Below, in pieces: positions 44,826 through 53,519 of a stretch of DNA of 64,000 bases. The DNA lies in contig JAUQWM010000049.1 in NCBI GenBank assembly GCA_030835125.1, positions 62,001 through 126,000 on the forward strand, given 5' to 3'. Position 1 is the first letter of the stretch, and the number at the start of each line of letters is the position of its first letter. Under the pieces are notes generated by a model, which saw only the letters and a program-made list of their open reading frames with translations, did no database searches and was not told the origin of the DNA. The translations under genes were made by a program, and so were the position numbers. Source of the DNA: Gemmatimonadaceae bacterium (GTDB lineage Bacteria > Gemmatimonadota > Gemmatimonadetes > Gemmatimonadales > Gemmatimonadaceae).

Positions 44826-44851
44826 CGGGGGACGGAAGAGGGGAGCATTCG
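44808..44851. repeat. G-rich heptamer-like repeat (GACGGGA units)
   Basis: GGAGACGGGAGACGGGATGGGG followed by GACGGGGGACGG, across the pth stop codon. It is loosely complementary to the C-rich run at 45317-45346 before ychF. The pair brackets the four-helix-bundle gene. Confidence 0.55.
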
Positions 44852-44861
44852 GCAAGGTCGC

Positions 44862-45242
44862 TCAGTCTCCCTCCAGCCTGGAGCCACCCTGGCCGCGAAC
44901 GCGCTTCCGCAACGCCACGAGCATGGCGCACACCAGTTCCGCTCGCGCCGCCAGCCGCGCGTGTTCCATCGGGCTGATGGGACCAAGATCTCGCGACAGG
45001 AGGAGCAGATAGTCGAGTTCCCGCGCTGACCGGATCGCGATCTCGAGGTGATGCGCGAACTGCCGGGGGGTGTCCCGTCCCGCGCCCTCCGCGATGTTCG
45101 CGGGGATGGACACGGCGGCCCGCCGGATCTGCGCCGCGAGGCCGGGGTAGGCGGCGTTAGGCAGCCCGGCCGTGGCGCGACAGGATCGCAGGGCCAGTTC
45201 GTGCGCCTTGCGCCACACCTTGAGTCTTCGAAAGGGGTGCAT
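44862..45242 (-). CDS. four-helix-bundle protein (23S rRNA intervening-sequence protein family)
   Basis: 126 residues. Family pattern: FRRLKVWRKAHELALRSCRA at the N-terminus, LAAQIRRAAVSIPANIAEGA (the signature), FAHHLEIAIRSARELDYLLL and a final helix. This family was first noticed in intervening sequences of 23S rRNA genes and is widespread as a single gene, often near S23-type or mobile contexts; function unknown. Here it is a lone minus-strand gene between the plus-strand genes pth and ychF. Confidence 0.88.
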   Translation of the reverse strand: MHPFRRLKVWRKAHELALRSCRATAGLPNAAYPGLAAQIRRAAVSIPANIAEGAGRDTPRQFAHHLEIAIRSARELDYLLLLSRDLGPISPMEHARLAARAELVCAMLVALRKRVRGQGGSRLEGD

Positions 45243-45316
45243 GCCCCAACCTGGTGGCCTCCCGCGGCATCCGCTTCATCGTTTCAACGCAATCCGGTCC
45301 ATTCGAACGCAGTCGC

Positions 45317-45346
45317 CGTCTCCCCTCCCCCATCACCCGTCCCGCA
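45317..45346. repeat. C-rich run ending at the ychF start
   Basis: CCGTCTCCCCTCCCCCATCA followed by CCCGTCCCGCA, directly before the GTG of ychF. It is loosely complementary to the G-rich run at 44808-44851 on the other side of the four-helix-bundle gene. Confidence 0.5.
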
Positions 45347-46447
45347 GTGCTCTCCCTCGGAATCGTCGGTCTCCCCAACGTCGGCAAGTCCACCCTGTTC
45401 AACGCCCTCACGGCGGCCAGCGCCGACGCGGCGAACTACCCCTTCTGCACGGTCGAGCCGAATGTCGGGATCGTCGAGGTTCCGGACCCACGCCTCGCCC
45501 GGCTCGACGCACTGGCGAAGCCGAAGCGCACGGTCCCGGCCGTGGTCCAGTTCATGGACATCGCCGGCCTCGTGCAGGGCGCGTCCCAGGGAGAGGGACT
45601 GGGCAACAAGTTCCTCGCCAACATCCGCGAGGTCGACGCGATCGTCCACGTCGTGCGCTGCTTCGACGACCCCGACGTGACCCACGTGATGGGGGCCGTC
45701 GACCCGGTCCGCGACCGCGAGGTCATCGAGCTCGAGCTCGCGCTGTCCGACCTGGCCGCGGTGGAGAAGCGGCTCGAGAAGACGGCCCGGGGCGCGAAGT
45801 CCGGCGACAAGGATGCGCAGGCGGAGGAAGCGGCCCTGCTGGTCGCGCGCGACGTGCTGAACGCCGGCCGCGCCCTGTGGGAAGAGCACCTCCCGGACAC
45901 GACCCTCACCCTGCTCCGTCCGCTCAACCTCCTCACCACCAAGGACGTGCTCTACGCGGCGAACGTGACCGAGGCCGAGCTCACCGGTGGCGAGGGGCGA
46001 CACCTCACGGCGCTGCGCGAGGCGGTGACCCGGAGCGGCGAGCACGCCGAGGTGGTTCCCTTCTCCGCGAAGATCGAAAGCGAACTGGCGGAGCTGCCGC
46101 CCGGCGAACGGGTCCACTTCCTCGAATCGCTGGGCATCGCGGAGGCCGGCCTCGAGCGCCTCATCCATGCCGGGTACCACTTGTTAGGCTTGCGCACGTA
46201 CTTCACGGTGGGCGAACAGGAAGTGCGCGCGTGGACGATCCATGCCGGGGACACCGCCCCGGTGGCCGCCGGCGCCATCCACACGGACTTCGAGCGCGGG
46301 TTCATCCGCGCCGAGACGGTGAGCTACGACGACTTCGTCCGTGCCGGCAGCATGAAGGCGTGCCGCGACCAGGGCCTGGTGCGCTCCGAGGGTCGCGACT
46401 ACGTGGTGCAGGACGGCGACATCATGCTGTTCCGGTTCAACGTGTGA
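45347..46447 (+). CDS. ychF: ribosome-binding ATPase (Obg-family)
   Basis: 366 residues. G-domain: [15 protein letters not shown] (P-loop), [19 protein letters not shown] (G3), and NVTEAE in place of the GTP-specific NKxD, as expected for the ATP-preferring YchF. Ends with a TGS domain with [33 protein letters not shown] and [12 protein letters not shown] 45347 gives the normal [15 protein letters not shown] start; the frame upstream is noncoding and C-rich, with no Shine-Dalgarno. Involved in translation and oxidative stress control. Confidence 0.95.
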   Translation: MLSLGIVGLPNVGKSTLFNALTAASADAANYPFCTVEPNVGIVEVPDPRLARLDALAKPKRTVPAVVQFMDIAGLVQGASQGEGLGNKFLANIREVDAIVHVVRCFDDPDVTHVMGAVDPVRDREVIELELALSDLAAVEKRLEKTARGAKSGDKDAQAEEAALLVARDVLNAGRALWEEHLPDTTLTLLRPLNLLTTKDVLYAANVTEAELTGGEGRHLTALREAVTRSGEHAEVVPFSAKIESELAELPPGERVHFLESLGIAEAGLERLIHAGYHLLGLRTYFTVGEQEVRAWTIHAGDTAPVAAGAIHTDFERGFIRAETVSYDDFVRAGSMKACRDQGLVRSEGRDYVVQDGDIMLFRFNV

Positions 46448-46495
46448 CGGGCGGAAGGGGTGCGCGCAGGGGGCAAGCGGGCGGCACGGGCTCCC

Positions 46496-47167
46496 CTACG
46501 CCATCGGCGCGATGACGCGGGCATCGTCCACCTTCGGGTCGTTCACCAGCAGCCCGACCTCCCACGCCCGCATGCGGTCGGCGTCGAACGGCTTCAGCAG
46601 GCGCCTGACGTCCTCCATCGCCGTCGTGGGCGCCAGCCAGGCATCGTAGTCGTCAGGCGCCACGATCACCGGCATCCGGTCGTGGATCGGCTCCAGGAGG
46701 GCGTTGGGCTCGGTGGTGAGGATCGTGCAGCTCACCAGGCCCTCCGCGCCCTCGTCAGGCCGCCAGTAGTCCCAGAGCCCCCCGAACGCGAAGATCTCGC
46801 CACCCAGCAGGGCAACGGCCCAGGGCTGCTTCCGTTTCTGGCCCGTAACCTCCTGCCACTCGAAGAACACGTCAGCCGGGATCAGGCACCGCCGCTTCTG
46901 CAGGGGGATCCGGAAGGCCGGCTTTTCCAGCGCGGTGTCCGCGCGGGCGTTGATCATCCGGTTCCCGATGGTCCGGTCCTTCGCCCATGACGGCACCAGT
47001 CCCCAGTGCAGCAGGTCGGCCCGGCGCCCAGTCCGGCCCTGCCGGACGGCGAGGACGTCCCCGCCGGGCGGCACGTTGAACCGGGGCGCCTGCGACGGGG
47101 CCTCGGCGAGGCCGAAACGCTGCAGGTCGAGCTTGTCTGGACGGGTCAGTCCGAAGCGGCCGCACAT
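46496..47167 (-). CDS. abasic-site DNA-protein crosslink protein (HMCES/YedK, SRAP domain)
   Basis: 223 residues, whole-length SRAP domain. Cys2 (MCGRFG) is the residue that crosslinks abasic sites in single-stranded DNA after Met removal. FNVPPGGDVLAVRQ, LHWGLVPSWAKD, MINARADTALEKPAF, RRCLIPADVFFEWQ (catalytic Glu) and EPIHDRMPVIV (catalytic His) are all present. Shields abasic sites at replication forks. Divergent from rpsF across a region with inverted heptamer repeats; the bases before its ATG are pyrimidine-rich (CCCATCTCCCCACCCGTC). Confidence 0.94.
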   Translation of the reverse strand: MCGRFGLTRPDKLDLQRFGLAEAPSQAPRFNVPPGGDVLAVRQGRTGRRADLLHWGLVPSWAKDRTIGNRMINARADTALEKPAFRIPLQKRRCLIPADVFFEWQEVTGQKRKQPWAVALLGGEIFAFGGLWDYWRPDEGAEGLVSCTILTTEPNALLEPIHDRMPVIVAPDDYDAWLAPTTAMEDVRRLLKPFDADRMRAWEVGLLVNDPKVDDARVIAPMA

Positions 47168-47170
47168 GAT

Positions 47171-47270
47171 GACGGGTGGGGAGATGGGTCATGGGAGATT
47201 AGCCCACCACCGGGGGAAGGCCGACCCCCTGCCGTCGATGCCGCCTTCCCCATCTCCCATCTCCCGACTC
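47171..47270. repeat. inverted heptamer-type repeat in the HMCES-rpsF divergent region
   Basis: The left arm GACGGGTGGGGAGATGGGTC and following (47171-47199) and the right arm CTTCCCCATCTCCCATCTCC (about 47244-47268) are largely complementary, with a loop of about 45 bases. The rest of the gap to rpsF (47271-47369) holds a CTAGGTTTCCCC stretch that could be part of the rpsF promoter. Confidence 0.65.
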
Positions 47271-47369
47271 GGTCCGCTAGGTTTCCCCGCTCACAACTGA
47301 ACCACAACCCCCTCCCCGCACCCAGGCAACCGGCGCGGGGCGGCCACGACCACAGGGAGGATTGCCGAC

Positions 47370-47729
47370 ATGCTCCGCCGATACGAGGCGGTGTACATCT
47401 TCGACTCCACGCTCGAAGACACCGCCATCAACGAGAAGCTGGCGCGCTTCCATGCGCTGCTTCAGAGCCCGGAAGAAATCTCCGTCGATCATTGGGGACG
47501 CCGGCAGCTCGCCTACAAGATTGGCCCCCGCGATACCGGCTACTACATCGTCGCGAAGTTCCACGCCACGGCGGCCGTGCTCCCCGAGTACGAGCGCGCC
47601 ATGAAGCTCGACGACGGCGTCGTCCGCTACCTGATCACGCTCTTCGAGCATGAAGTGGGTGCGCCCCCGATGACCGAGGAAGAGATGGCGCGTGCGGCCC
47701 GGCAGGAAGACGACGACGACGAGGACTGA
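47370..47729 (+). CDS. rpsF: 30S ribosomal protein S6
   Basis: 119 residues. S6 pattern: [60 protein letters not shown]. The last 15 residues are acidic ([10 protein letters not shown]). ATG 47370 is preceded by AGGGAGG at good distance. First gene of the ribosomal cluster with rpsR, DUF2232 and rplI. Confidence 0.97.
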   Translation: MLRRYEAVYIFDSTLEDTAINEKLARFHALLQSPEEISVDHWGRRQLAYKIGPRDTGYYIVAKFHATAAVLPEYERAMKLDDGVVRYLITLFEHEVGAPPMTEEEMARAARQEDDDDED

Positions 47730-47731
47730 CC

Positions 47732-47953
47732 ATGAGACGCCCAACCAAGAGCTGCCCGTTCTGCGAAGGACGCGTGCACTATGTCGACTACAAGGATGAC
47801 CGCACCCTTGGCCGCTTCATCACCGACCACGGCAAGATCCTGCCGAGCCGGCTGAGCGGCGTCTGTGCGCGTCACCAGCGCCAGTTGTCCACCGCCATCA
47901 AGCGGGCCCGGTACCTGGCGATCATTCCGTACATCCGCGGCCACCAGGCCTGA
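47732..47953 (+). CDS. rpsR: 30S ribosomal protein S18
   Basis: 73 residues. S18 core: [40 protein letters not shown] and [13 protein letters not shown]. The CPFC plus Cys-Arg-His set would form the zinc-binding version. Starts two bases after the rpsF stop; partner of S6 in the 30S platform. Confidence 0.97.
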   Translation: MRRPTKSCPFCEGRVHYVDYKDDRTLGRFITDHGKILPSRLSGVCARHQRQLSTAIKRARYLAIIPYIRGHQA

Positions 47954-48991
47954 GTGGGAACGACCGCCACGCCATCGCCTCCCGAAACCCCGGTCGCCGC
48001 GCGCGAACGGGGGTGGCGGCTCATTTTGCCGGCACTGGGGCTGTTCCTCCTGGTGCCGGCGATCGGCGTGGCGCGGGTGGTCTTCCCGGTCGAGCAGACC
48101 ATCATGCTCGTGGGGCCGGCGATCGGCGTGTGTGCGCTGGTGGCGTGGGTCAAGGGCGGCCGCCTGTGGCTCGCCCTCACCTGGCTGGCGCTGTCCGCGT
48201 GGATGCTCCTCCGGCCGCCGGGCGCCGCCAGCGCCTTCGACTTCATGGCGCGCGGGTGGGCCATCGTGCTGGTCTCGATGTTCGGCCTCGCCTGCCTGTT
48301 AGGCGGGAGGCGCCTCTTCCTGTCCCGCGCGCTGTCGGCGGTCGCCGCGACGTTCGTGTTCGCGGGCGCCGTCATCCTCGTCTCCGACGTGGCGCCGGGC
48401 CGCGTGCAGCGGACCCTGGCGGACGAGCTGGACCGTCGTGCTGCCCCCATGAATGCCCAGTTGGAGGCCGCGACCCGGGCCCCCGACTGGCAGACGTTCG
48501 TGGCCGAGAACCCCCGCTTCGCGGCGCTCATGGAACAGGTGCTGGCCAGCTACGAGGAAATCCCGGCGACGACGGTGTCGTTCTTTCCCGCGCTGCTGGC
48601 ACTCGAGTCCCTCGCCGCGCTGGCCCTGGCGTGGGGACTGTTTCACCGCATCAGCCGGTCGCGCGTCGGACCGCCGCTCACCCGGTTGCGGGATTTCCGC
48701 TTTGGCGACCAGCTCGTGTGGGGGTTGCTGGTCGGCATCGTGCTGGTCGTCACGCCAACGCTGGGCGCGCTGCGGGGGCTGGGGTTCAACCTCGTGCTCT
48801 TCTTCGGCGCGCTGTACGTGCTTCGTGGACTGGGGGTGCTCGCGTGGTTCATCGCCGAGCGACGCCTGGCCCTCGCCATCCTGATCCTGCTCGCGCTCGT
48901 GTTTCCACCAGTCGTCAGCATCCTCGCGCTGGGCCTTGGCCTCGGCGATACGTGGGTCGACTGGCGCGGCCGCGCGCGGCAACTGACTTAA
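47954..48991 (+). CDS. DUF2232 (YybS-like) membrane protein
   Basis: 345 residues with about eight transmembrane helices (for example LILPALGLFLLVPAIGVARV, RALSAVAATFVFAGAVILVS) and a soluble loop of about 65 residues between them (QRTLADELDRRAAPMNAQLE). Position between rpsR and rplI, length and topology match DUF2232/YybS. Starts at GTG 47954 immediately after the rpsR stop (TGAGTG). Function unknown. It is separated from rplI by 20 bases. Confidence 0.7.
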   Translation: MGTTATPSPPETPVAARERGWRLILPALGLFLLVPAIGVARVVFPVEQTIMLVGPAIGVCALVAWVKGGRLWLALTWLALSAWMLLRPPGAASAFDFMARGWAIVLVSMFGLACLLGGRRLFLSRALSAVAATFVFAGAVILVSDVAPGRVQRTLADELDRRAAPMNAQLEAATRAPDWQTFVAENPRFAALMEQVLASYEEIPATTVSFFPALLALESLAALALAWGLFHRISRSRVGPPLTRLRDFRFGDQLVWGLLVGIVLVVTPTLGALRGLGFNLVLFFGALYVLRGLGVLAWFIAERRLALAILILLALVFPPVVSILALGLGLGDTWVDWRGRARQLT

Positions 48992-49011
48992 CGCACCTGG
49001 AGCGCATACCC

Positions 49012-49455
49012 ATGGAAGTCATCCTTCGGCAATCGGTCGAGAAGCTGGGACACCCCGGCGACGTGGTGAAGGTCTCCAACGGCTTTGCCCGCAACTACCT
49101 GCTGCCCCGCGGCATCGCGATGGTCGCGACCGAGGGCAACAAGAAGCAGATCGAGGCCCAGCGCCAGCGGCTCGAGGCGGCCGAAGACGCGCGGCGCGAG
49201 ACGGCGCGGACGCAGGCCACGACGATCGAACAGGTCTCGCTGACCTTCTCGGCGCGCGTCGGTGAGGAGGGCAAGCTGTTCGGCTCCGTCACCTCGGCCG
49301 ACATCGTGCAGCAGCTCGAGGCCCTCGGGCACCACATCGAGAAGCGGCAGGTCGACCTCCACGAGCCGATCAAGGCCCTCGGCGTCTACCGTGTGCCGAT
49401 CCGGTTGCACGCCGACGTGAAACCCGAGATCAAGGTCTGGGTGATCAAGCAATAG
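49012..49455 (+). CDS. rplI: 50S ribosomal protein L9
   Basis: 147 residues. N-terminal rRNA-binding domain EVILRQSVEKLGHPGDVVKV, SNGFARNYLLPRGIA, the connecting helix (EGNKKQIEAQRQRLEAAEDA) and the C-terminal domain (GKLFGSVTSADIVQQLEALG). ATG 49012 is preceded by GGAG; the frame upstream overlaps the DUF2232 gene in another phase. A heptamer hairpin begins three bases after the stop. Confidence 0.97.
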   Translation: MEVILRQSVEKLGHPGDVVKVSNGFARNYLLPRGIAMVATEGNKKQIEAQRQRLEAAEDARRETARTQATTIEQVSLTFSARVGEEGKLFGSVTSADIVQQLEALGHHIEKRQVDLHEPIKALGVYRVPIRLHADVKPEIKVWVIKQ

Positions 49456-49764
<309 letters not shown>

Positions 49765-50148
49765 ATGACCTCGTCACCGGCCACGGAACGGCCAAGCCTC
49801 GCCGCCGCCCAGGCGGCGGCCGCGATCTGCCTCGACCTCAAGGCGAATGACGTGGTGATCCTGGATCTCGAAGGGGTGACCGACATGACGGACTGCTTCG
49901 TGATCGCGAGCGGCTCGTCGGACACCCACGTGCGCGCCATCGCCGAGCACGTGGCCGAAGAAATGAAGAAGCGCGGTTACCCGCCCCATCACGTCGAGGG
50001 CCTGACGCAGGGCCGGTGGGCGCTCGTGGACTTCGTCGATTTCGTCGTGCACGTCTTCCATCCCACGCTGCGGTCGTTCTACCAGCTCGAGCGACTGTGG
50101 GGGGACGCGGCGGTCATTGCGGTCGGACCGCAAGGAGCAGTCACATGA
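49765..50148 (+). CDS. rsfS: ribosomal silencing factor RsfS
   Basis: 127 residues. Binds L14 and blocks subunit joining when nutrients are short. Family block: AAAICLDLKANDVVILDLEG, MTDCFVIASGSSDTHVRAIA, EGLTQGRWALVDFVDFVVHV and SFYQLERLWGDA. ATG 49765 gives the normal N-terminus with a short tail (MTSSPATERPS). Its stop overlaps the ATG of the peptidase/barrel gene (ATGA), so that gene is translationally coupled to it. Confidence 0.93.
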   Translation: MTSSPATERPSLAAAQAAAAICLDLKANDVVILDLEGVTDMTDCFVIASGSSDTHVRAIAEHVAEEMKKRGYPPHHVEGLTQGRWALVDFVDFVVHVFHPTLRSFYQLERLWGDAAVIAVGPQGAVT

Positions 50149-53100
50149 GGCACGTCAGGACGCTGGCCCTCCTGCTGGTCGCGGCCGGCGCCGCGCCGGC
50201 CGCCGCGCAGCAGTACTTCGGCCAGAACCAGGTCCAGTTCGACAAGTTCCAGTGGAAGGTCATCGAGACCCCGCACTTCACCGTCCACTACTATCCCGAG
50301 GAACGCGACGGGATCATGGACGCGGCGCGGATGGCCGAGCGTTCCTACGCCCGGCTCTCGCGGATGCTCAAGCACGAGTTCCGCGAGAAGAAGCCGCTGA
50401 TCATCTACCGGTCCCGCGGCGACTTCGGCCAGAACAACGTCACCGGGGACCTGGGCGAGGGCGTCGGCGGCGTGACCGAGGCGCTGCGGCACCGCATCCT
50501 CCTGCCCTTCACCGGCGACTACAAGAGCTTCGAGCACGTGCTGGCGCACGAGCTCGTCCACGCCTTCCAGTACGACATCTTTGCCCGTGGCCGCGCCGGC
50601 AACGGGTTGCAGACGCTGGCGCAGGTCAACCCGCCGCTCTGGTTCGCCGAGGGGATGGCCGAGTACCTGTCCCTCGGCCCGAACCACATCCTGACCCAGT
50701 CGTGGGTGCGCGATGCTGCGCTCAACGGCTCGCTGCCGACGATCAAGGAGATGACCGACCGTCCGGACCTGTACTTCCCGTACCGGTACGGCGAGGCCCT
50801 CTGGGAATATATCGGCGGCCGGTGGGGAGACGACGTGATCGGCGAGATCATGAACTCCGCGCCTAACGTCGGCATCGAACGCGCGTTCCGGCGCGAGCTG
50901 GGCCTGAGCCTCGAGGAGCTGAGCGACGAATGGCGCGACGCCATGCAGGTCAAGCACCTCCCGCAGGTCGCCAGCCTCGATCGCGCCCGCAAGTTCTCCG
51001 AGCCCCTGCTGTCCCAGCGCAAGTCGGGCGGCTTCTCCGAGCTGTTCATCGCCCCGTCGCTCTCCCCGGACGGCAAGCTGATCACGTTCATCTCGCAGGG
51101 CAGCTTCCTCCGCGGCGAGGTCTTCCCCGACCTGTGGCTCGGCGACGCCGAGACCGGCAAGCGGCTCAAGCGGCTCGTCCAGACCACGACGTCGCCGGAC
51201 TTCGAGGAACTCCGGCTGCTCTACTCGCAGAGCACGTTCTCCCCGGACGGCAAGCTGCTCGCCTTCTCGGCGCAGCGCGAAGGTCGCGACGTGCTGTACA
51301 TCATGGACGTCGCGCGTCGCCGGACCATCAAGCGCTTCGACGTGGGCCTCGAGTGGGTCACGTCCCCCAGCTGGAGCCCCGACGGGAAGCAGATCGTCGT
51401 GAGCGGCACCTCGAGCGGCCTCACCGACCTGTTCGTGATCGACTACGAGTCGGGGGCCCTCCGTCGCCTGACGAACGACAAGAACGGCGACATGCAGCCG
51501 GCGTGGTCTCCCGACGGCCAGCAGATCGCCTTCGTCACCGAGCGGGGCGAGACGACCGACCTCGACATGCTCCGGCTCGGCCAGTGGCGCGTGGCGACGT
51601 ACGACTTCCGCACCGGGAGCATCACGGTCCTCCCCGGCCAGGGCGGGCACAACCTCAACCCGCAGTGGTCCCCGGACGGCAAGGCGCTCGCCTACATCTC
51701 CGATCGCACCGGCATCGCCAACGTCTTCCTGCTGGACCTGGCGACGAAGGAGCACTTCCAGCTCACGAACGTCATCGGCTCGGTCAGCGGCATCACCGAG
51801 TACAGCCCCGCGATCACCTGGGCACGCCAGGCCGACAAGCTCGCCTTCACCTACTTCGAGGACGGCAACTACACGGTCTGGATGACGTCGAACCCGCGCC
51901 GGTTGAAAGGTGAGGTGTTCCGCGATCGCCCGATCGTCGTCGCCACCGCCCCGGTCACCGGCGGCGCGGTCTCCCCGACGCCGGCCGGCATCCAGGCGGC
52001 GCAGGACCAGCGCGCCGCGATGCGGGCCGCCATCGACCTCGCCTCGCGTCGGGACAGCGGCCTGGTCGATCCCCGGCGGAGCTCCATCTATCGCGCCTCC
52101 ACCGGCCTGCGCGCGTCGGCGGACATCCCGGGCATGGAAGAGCGTTCCGGGTCCGCCCCCGTCAGCGTCGCCCAGCTGCTCGACAGCGTGAACCTCGCGT
52201 TGCCGGACACCACCCAGTTCCGCGAATACGACTACAAGGTCGGCTACCGTCCCGAGTCGATCTATCGCCCGAGCATCGGCTATGCGCAGGACAACTACGG
52301 GCGTGGCCTCTACGGCGGTGCCGGCGTGGTGCTGGCCGACCTGCTTGGCAACAACCAGATGATCCTCGCCGGCCAGGTCAACGGCCGCCTCAGCGAGGCC
52401 TTCTTCCTCGGCGCGTACACGAGCCTGGGGAACCGCCTGCAGTACACGCTCGGCATCGCGCAGTCGCCGTATTTCTTCGTGCAGGACTACGACCTCCTGC
52501 CCTACGGCGACGGGTCCGCGAACTTCCTCGAGACCTACCAGGTCGCGCGGTACATCGTCCGCGAGGCGTTCGCGATCGGCATGCGCCCCTCGAACCGCTT
52601 CAACCGCTTCGAACTTGGCATCTCGGTCAACAACGTGGCGCGCTCGGTGGCCCAGTACAGCCGCGGCATCGACGGTTTCACCGGGTACGCGACCCAGTGG
52701 TTCGTGGACAGCATCGTGAACTACCCGGGGCTGAACTACGTCGCGCCCTATGCGGCGTACGTCTCCGACAATTCCCTCTTCGGCTATACCGGCCCGATCG
52801 CCGGGCGGCGCTTCCGGGTGCAGGTGCAGCCCGTCGTGGGCGGCCTTCGGTGGACCGAGTTTACGGCGGACTACCGCCGGTACGTGCCGCTGCTGTTCAA
52901 CTTCCTGACCGTCGCCTGGCGCACCCAGACCAGCATCGGCGTCGGGCCCGATGAGACGGCATTCCCGAAGTACCTGGGGCGCGCCGACTACGTGCGCGGC
53001 TACGATCGCGAGCAGTACGCCGCGCAATTCTGCGGCGGCATCTTTACCGACCAGTCCACCTGCAACGTCACGGAACTGCTCGGCAGCCGCTTCCTCCTCG

Positions 53101-53408
53101 GGAATGTGGAGCTGCGCTTCCCGCTGGTGCGGCGGTTCGACCTCGGCGTGATCCCGATCTCACTGCCGCCCGTCGACGGCCTCGTGTTCTTCGATGCCGG
53201 CATCGCCTGGCAGCGGGGCCAGAGCATCTCGCTGTCGCGCCCGGTGAACTACGACCAGGACAACCAGCGATACCTGCTGCGCAGCTATGGCGCGGGCCTG
53301 CGGTTCAACCTGTTCGGCTACGCGCTGCTGCGCGCCGATTACGCGATCCCCCTCGATCGCGGGCAACGGAAGGGCTACTGGATCTTCACCCTCGGGCCAA
53401 GCTTCTAG
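50145..53408 (+). CDS. peptidase MA-like / PD40 propeller / outer-membrane barrel fusion protein
   Basis: 1087 residues. Signal peptide RHVRTLALLLVAAGAAPAAA. Residues 40-285 form a gluzincin-type metalloprotease domain with HELVH (135-139) and the third ligand Glu169 in WFAEGMAEYL. Residues about 310-600 hold five or so WD40-like PD40/TolB repeats (LSPDGKLITF, FSPDGKLLAFSAQ, WSPDGKQIVVS, WSPDGQQIAFV, WSPDGKALAYI). Residues about 720-1087 form a beta-barrel of the bacterial surface antigen/Omp85 type, ending YWIFTLGPSF with the terminal Phe expected for BAM insertion. So a protease and a propeller are probably tethered to an outer-membrane pore. It starts at the ATG overlapping rsfS. Confidence 0.8.
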   Translation: MRHVRTLALLLVAAGAAPAAAQQYFGQNQVQFDKFQWKVIETPHFTVHYYPEERDGIMDAARMAERSYARLSRMLKHEFREKKPLIIYRSRGDFGQNNVTGDLGEGVGGVTEALRHRILLPFTGDYKSFEHVLAHELVHAFQYDIFARGRAGNGLQTLAQVNPPLWFAEGMAEYLSLGPNHILTQSWVRDAALNGSLPTIKEMTDRPDLYFPYRYGEALWEYIGGRWGDDVIGEIMNSAPNVGIERAFRRELGLSLEELSDEWRDAMQVKHLPQVASLDRARKFSEPLLSQRKSGGFSELFIAPSLSPDGKLITFISQGSFLRGEVFPDLWLGDAETGKRLKRLVQTTTSPDFEELRLLYSQSTFSPDGKLLAFSAQREGRDVLYIMDVARRRTIKRFDVGLEWVTSPSWSPDGKQIVVSGTSSGLTDLFVIDYESGALRRLTNDKNGDMQPAWSPDGQQIAFVTERGETTDLDMLRLGQWRVATYDFRTGSITVLPGQGGHNLNPQWSPDGKALAYISDRTGIANVFLLDLATKEHFQLTNVIGSVSGITEYSPAITWARQADKLAFTYFEDGNYTVWMTSNPRRLKGEVFRDRPIVVATAPVTGGAVSPTPAGIQAAQDQRAAMRAAIDLASRRDSGLVDPRRSSIYRASTGLRASADIPGMEERSGSAPVSVAQLLDSVNLALPDTTQFREYDYKVGYRPESIYRPSIGYAQDNYGRGLYGGAGVVLADLLGNNQMILAGQVNGRLSEAFFLGAYTSLGNRLQYTLGIAQSPYFFVQDYDLLPYGDGSANFLETYQVARYIVREAFAIGMRPSNRFNRFELGISVNNVARSVAQYSRGIDGFTGYATQWFVDSIVNYPGLNYVAPYAAYVSDNSLFGYTGPIAGRRFRVQVQPVVGGLRWTEFTADYRRYVPLLFNFLTVAWRTQTSIGVGPDETAFPKYLGRADYVRGYDREQYAAQFCGGIFTDQSTCNVTELLGSRFLLGNVELRFPLVRRFDLGVIPISLPPVDGLVFFDAGIAWQRGQSISLSRPVNYDQDNQRYLLRSYGAGLRFNLFGYALLRADYAIPLDRGQRKGYWIFTLGPSF

Positions 53409-53430
53409 CATCGGTCGACGGCCAGGCCCG

Positions 53431-53471
53431 ATCGAGGCGCGGATGCAGCACTCCGCGCCTCGATTCTTTTT
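53431..53471 (+). terminator. intrinsic terminator
   Basis: A 13-bp perfect stem, ATCGAGGCGCGGA (53431-53443) with TCCGCGCCTCGAT (53452-53464), an 8-base loop, then TCTTTTT. It lies 23 bases after the barrel gene stop. The clearest conventional terminator in the window. Confidence 0.9.
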
Positions 53472-53519
53472 CGGCGCATCGCCTCGCATCTGGGTCCCGC
53501 CCTCCCTACTTTACGCCCT

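Noticed and set aside
50079-53027. 982-codon minus-strand open frame
   Set aside because: Antisense to the peptidase/propeller/barrel gene; high GC removes stop codons and the product has no domain pattern.
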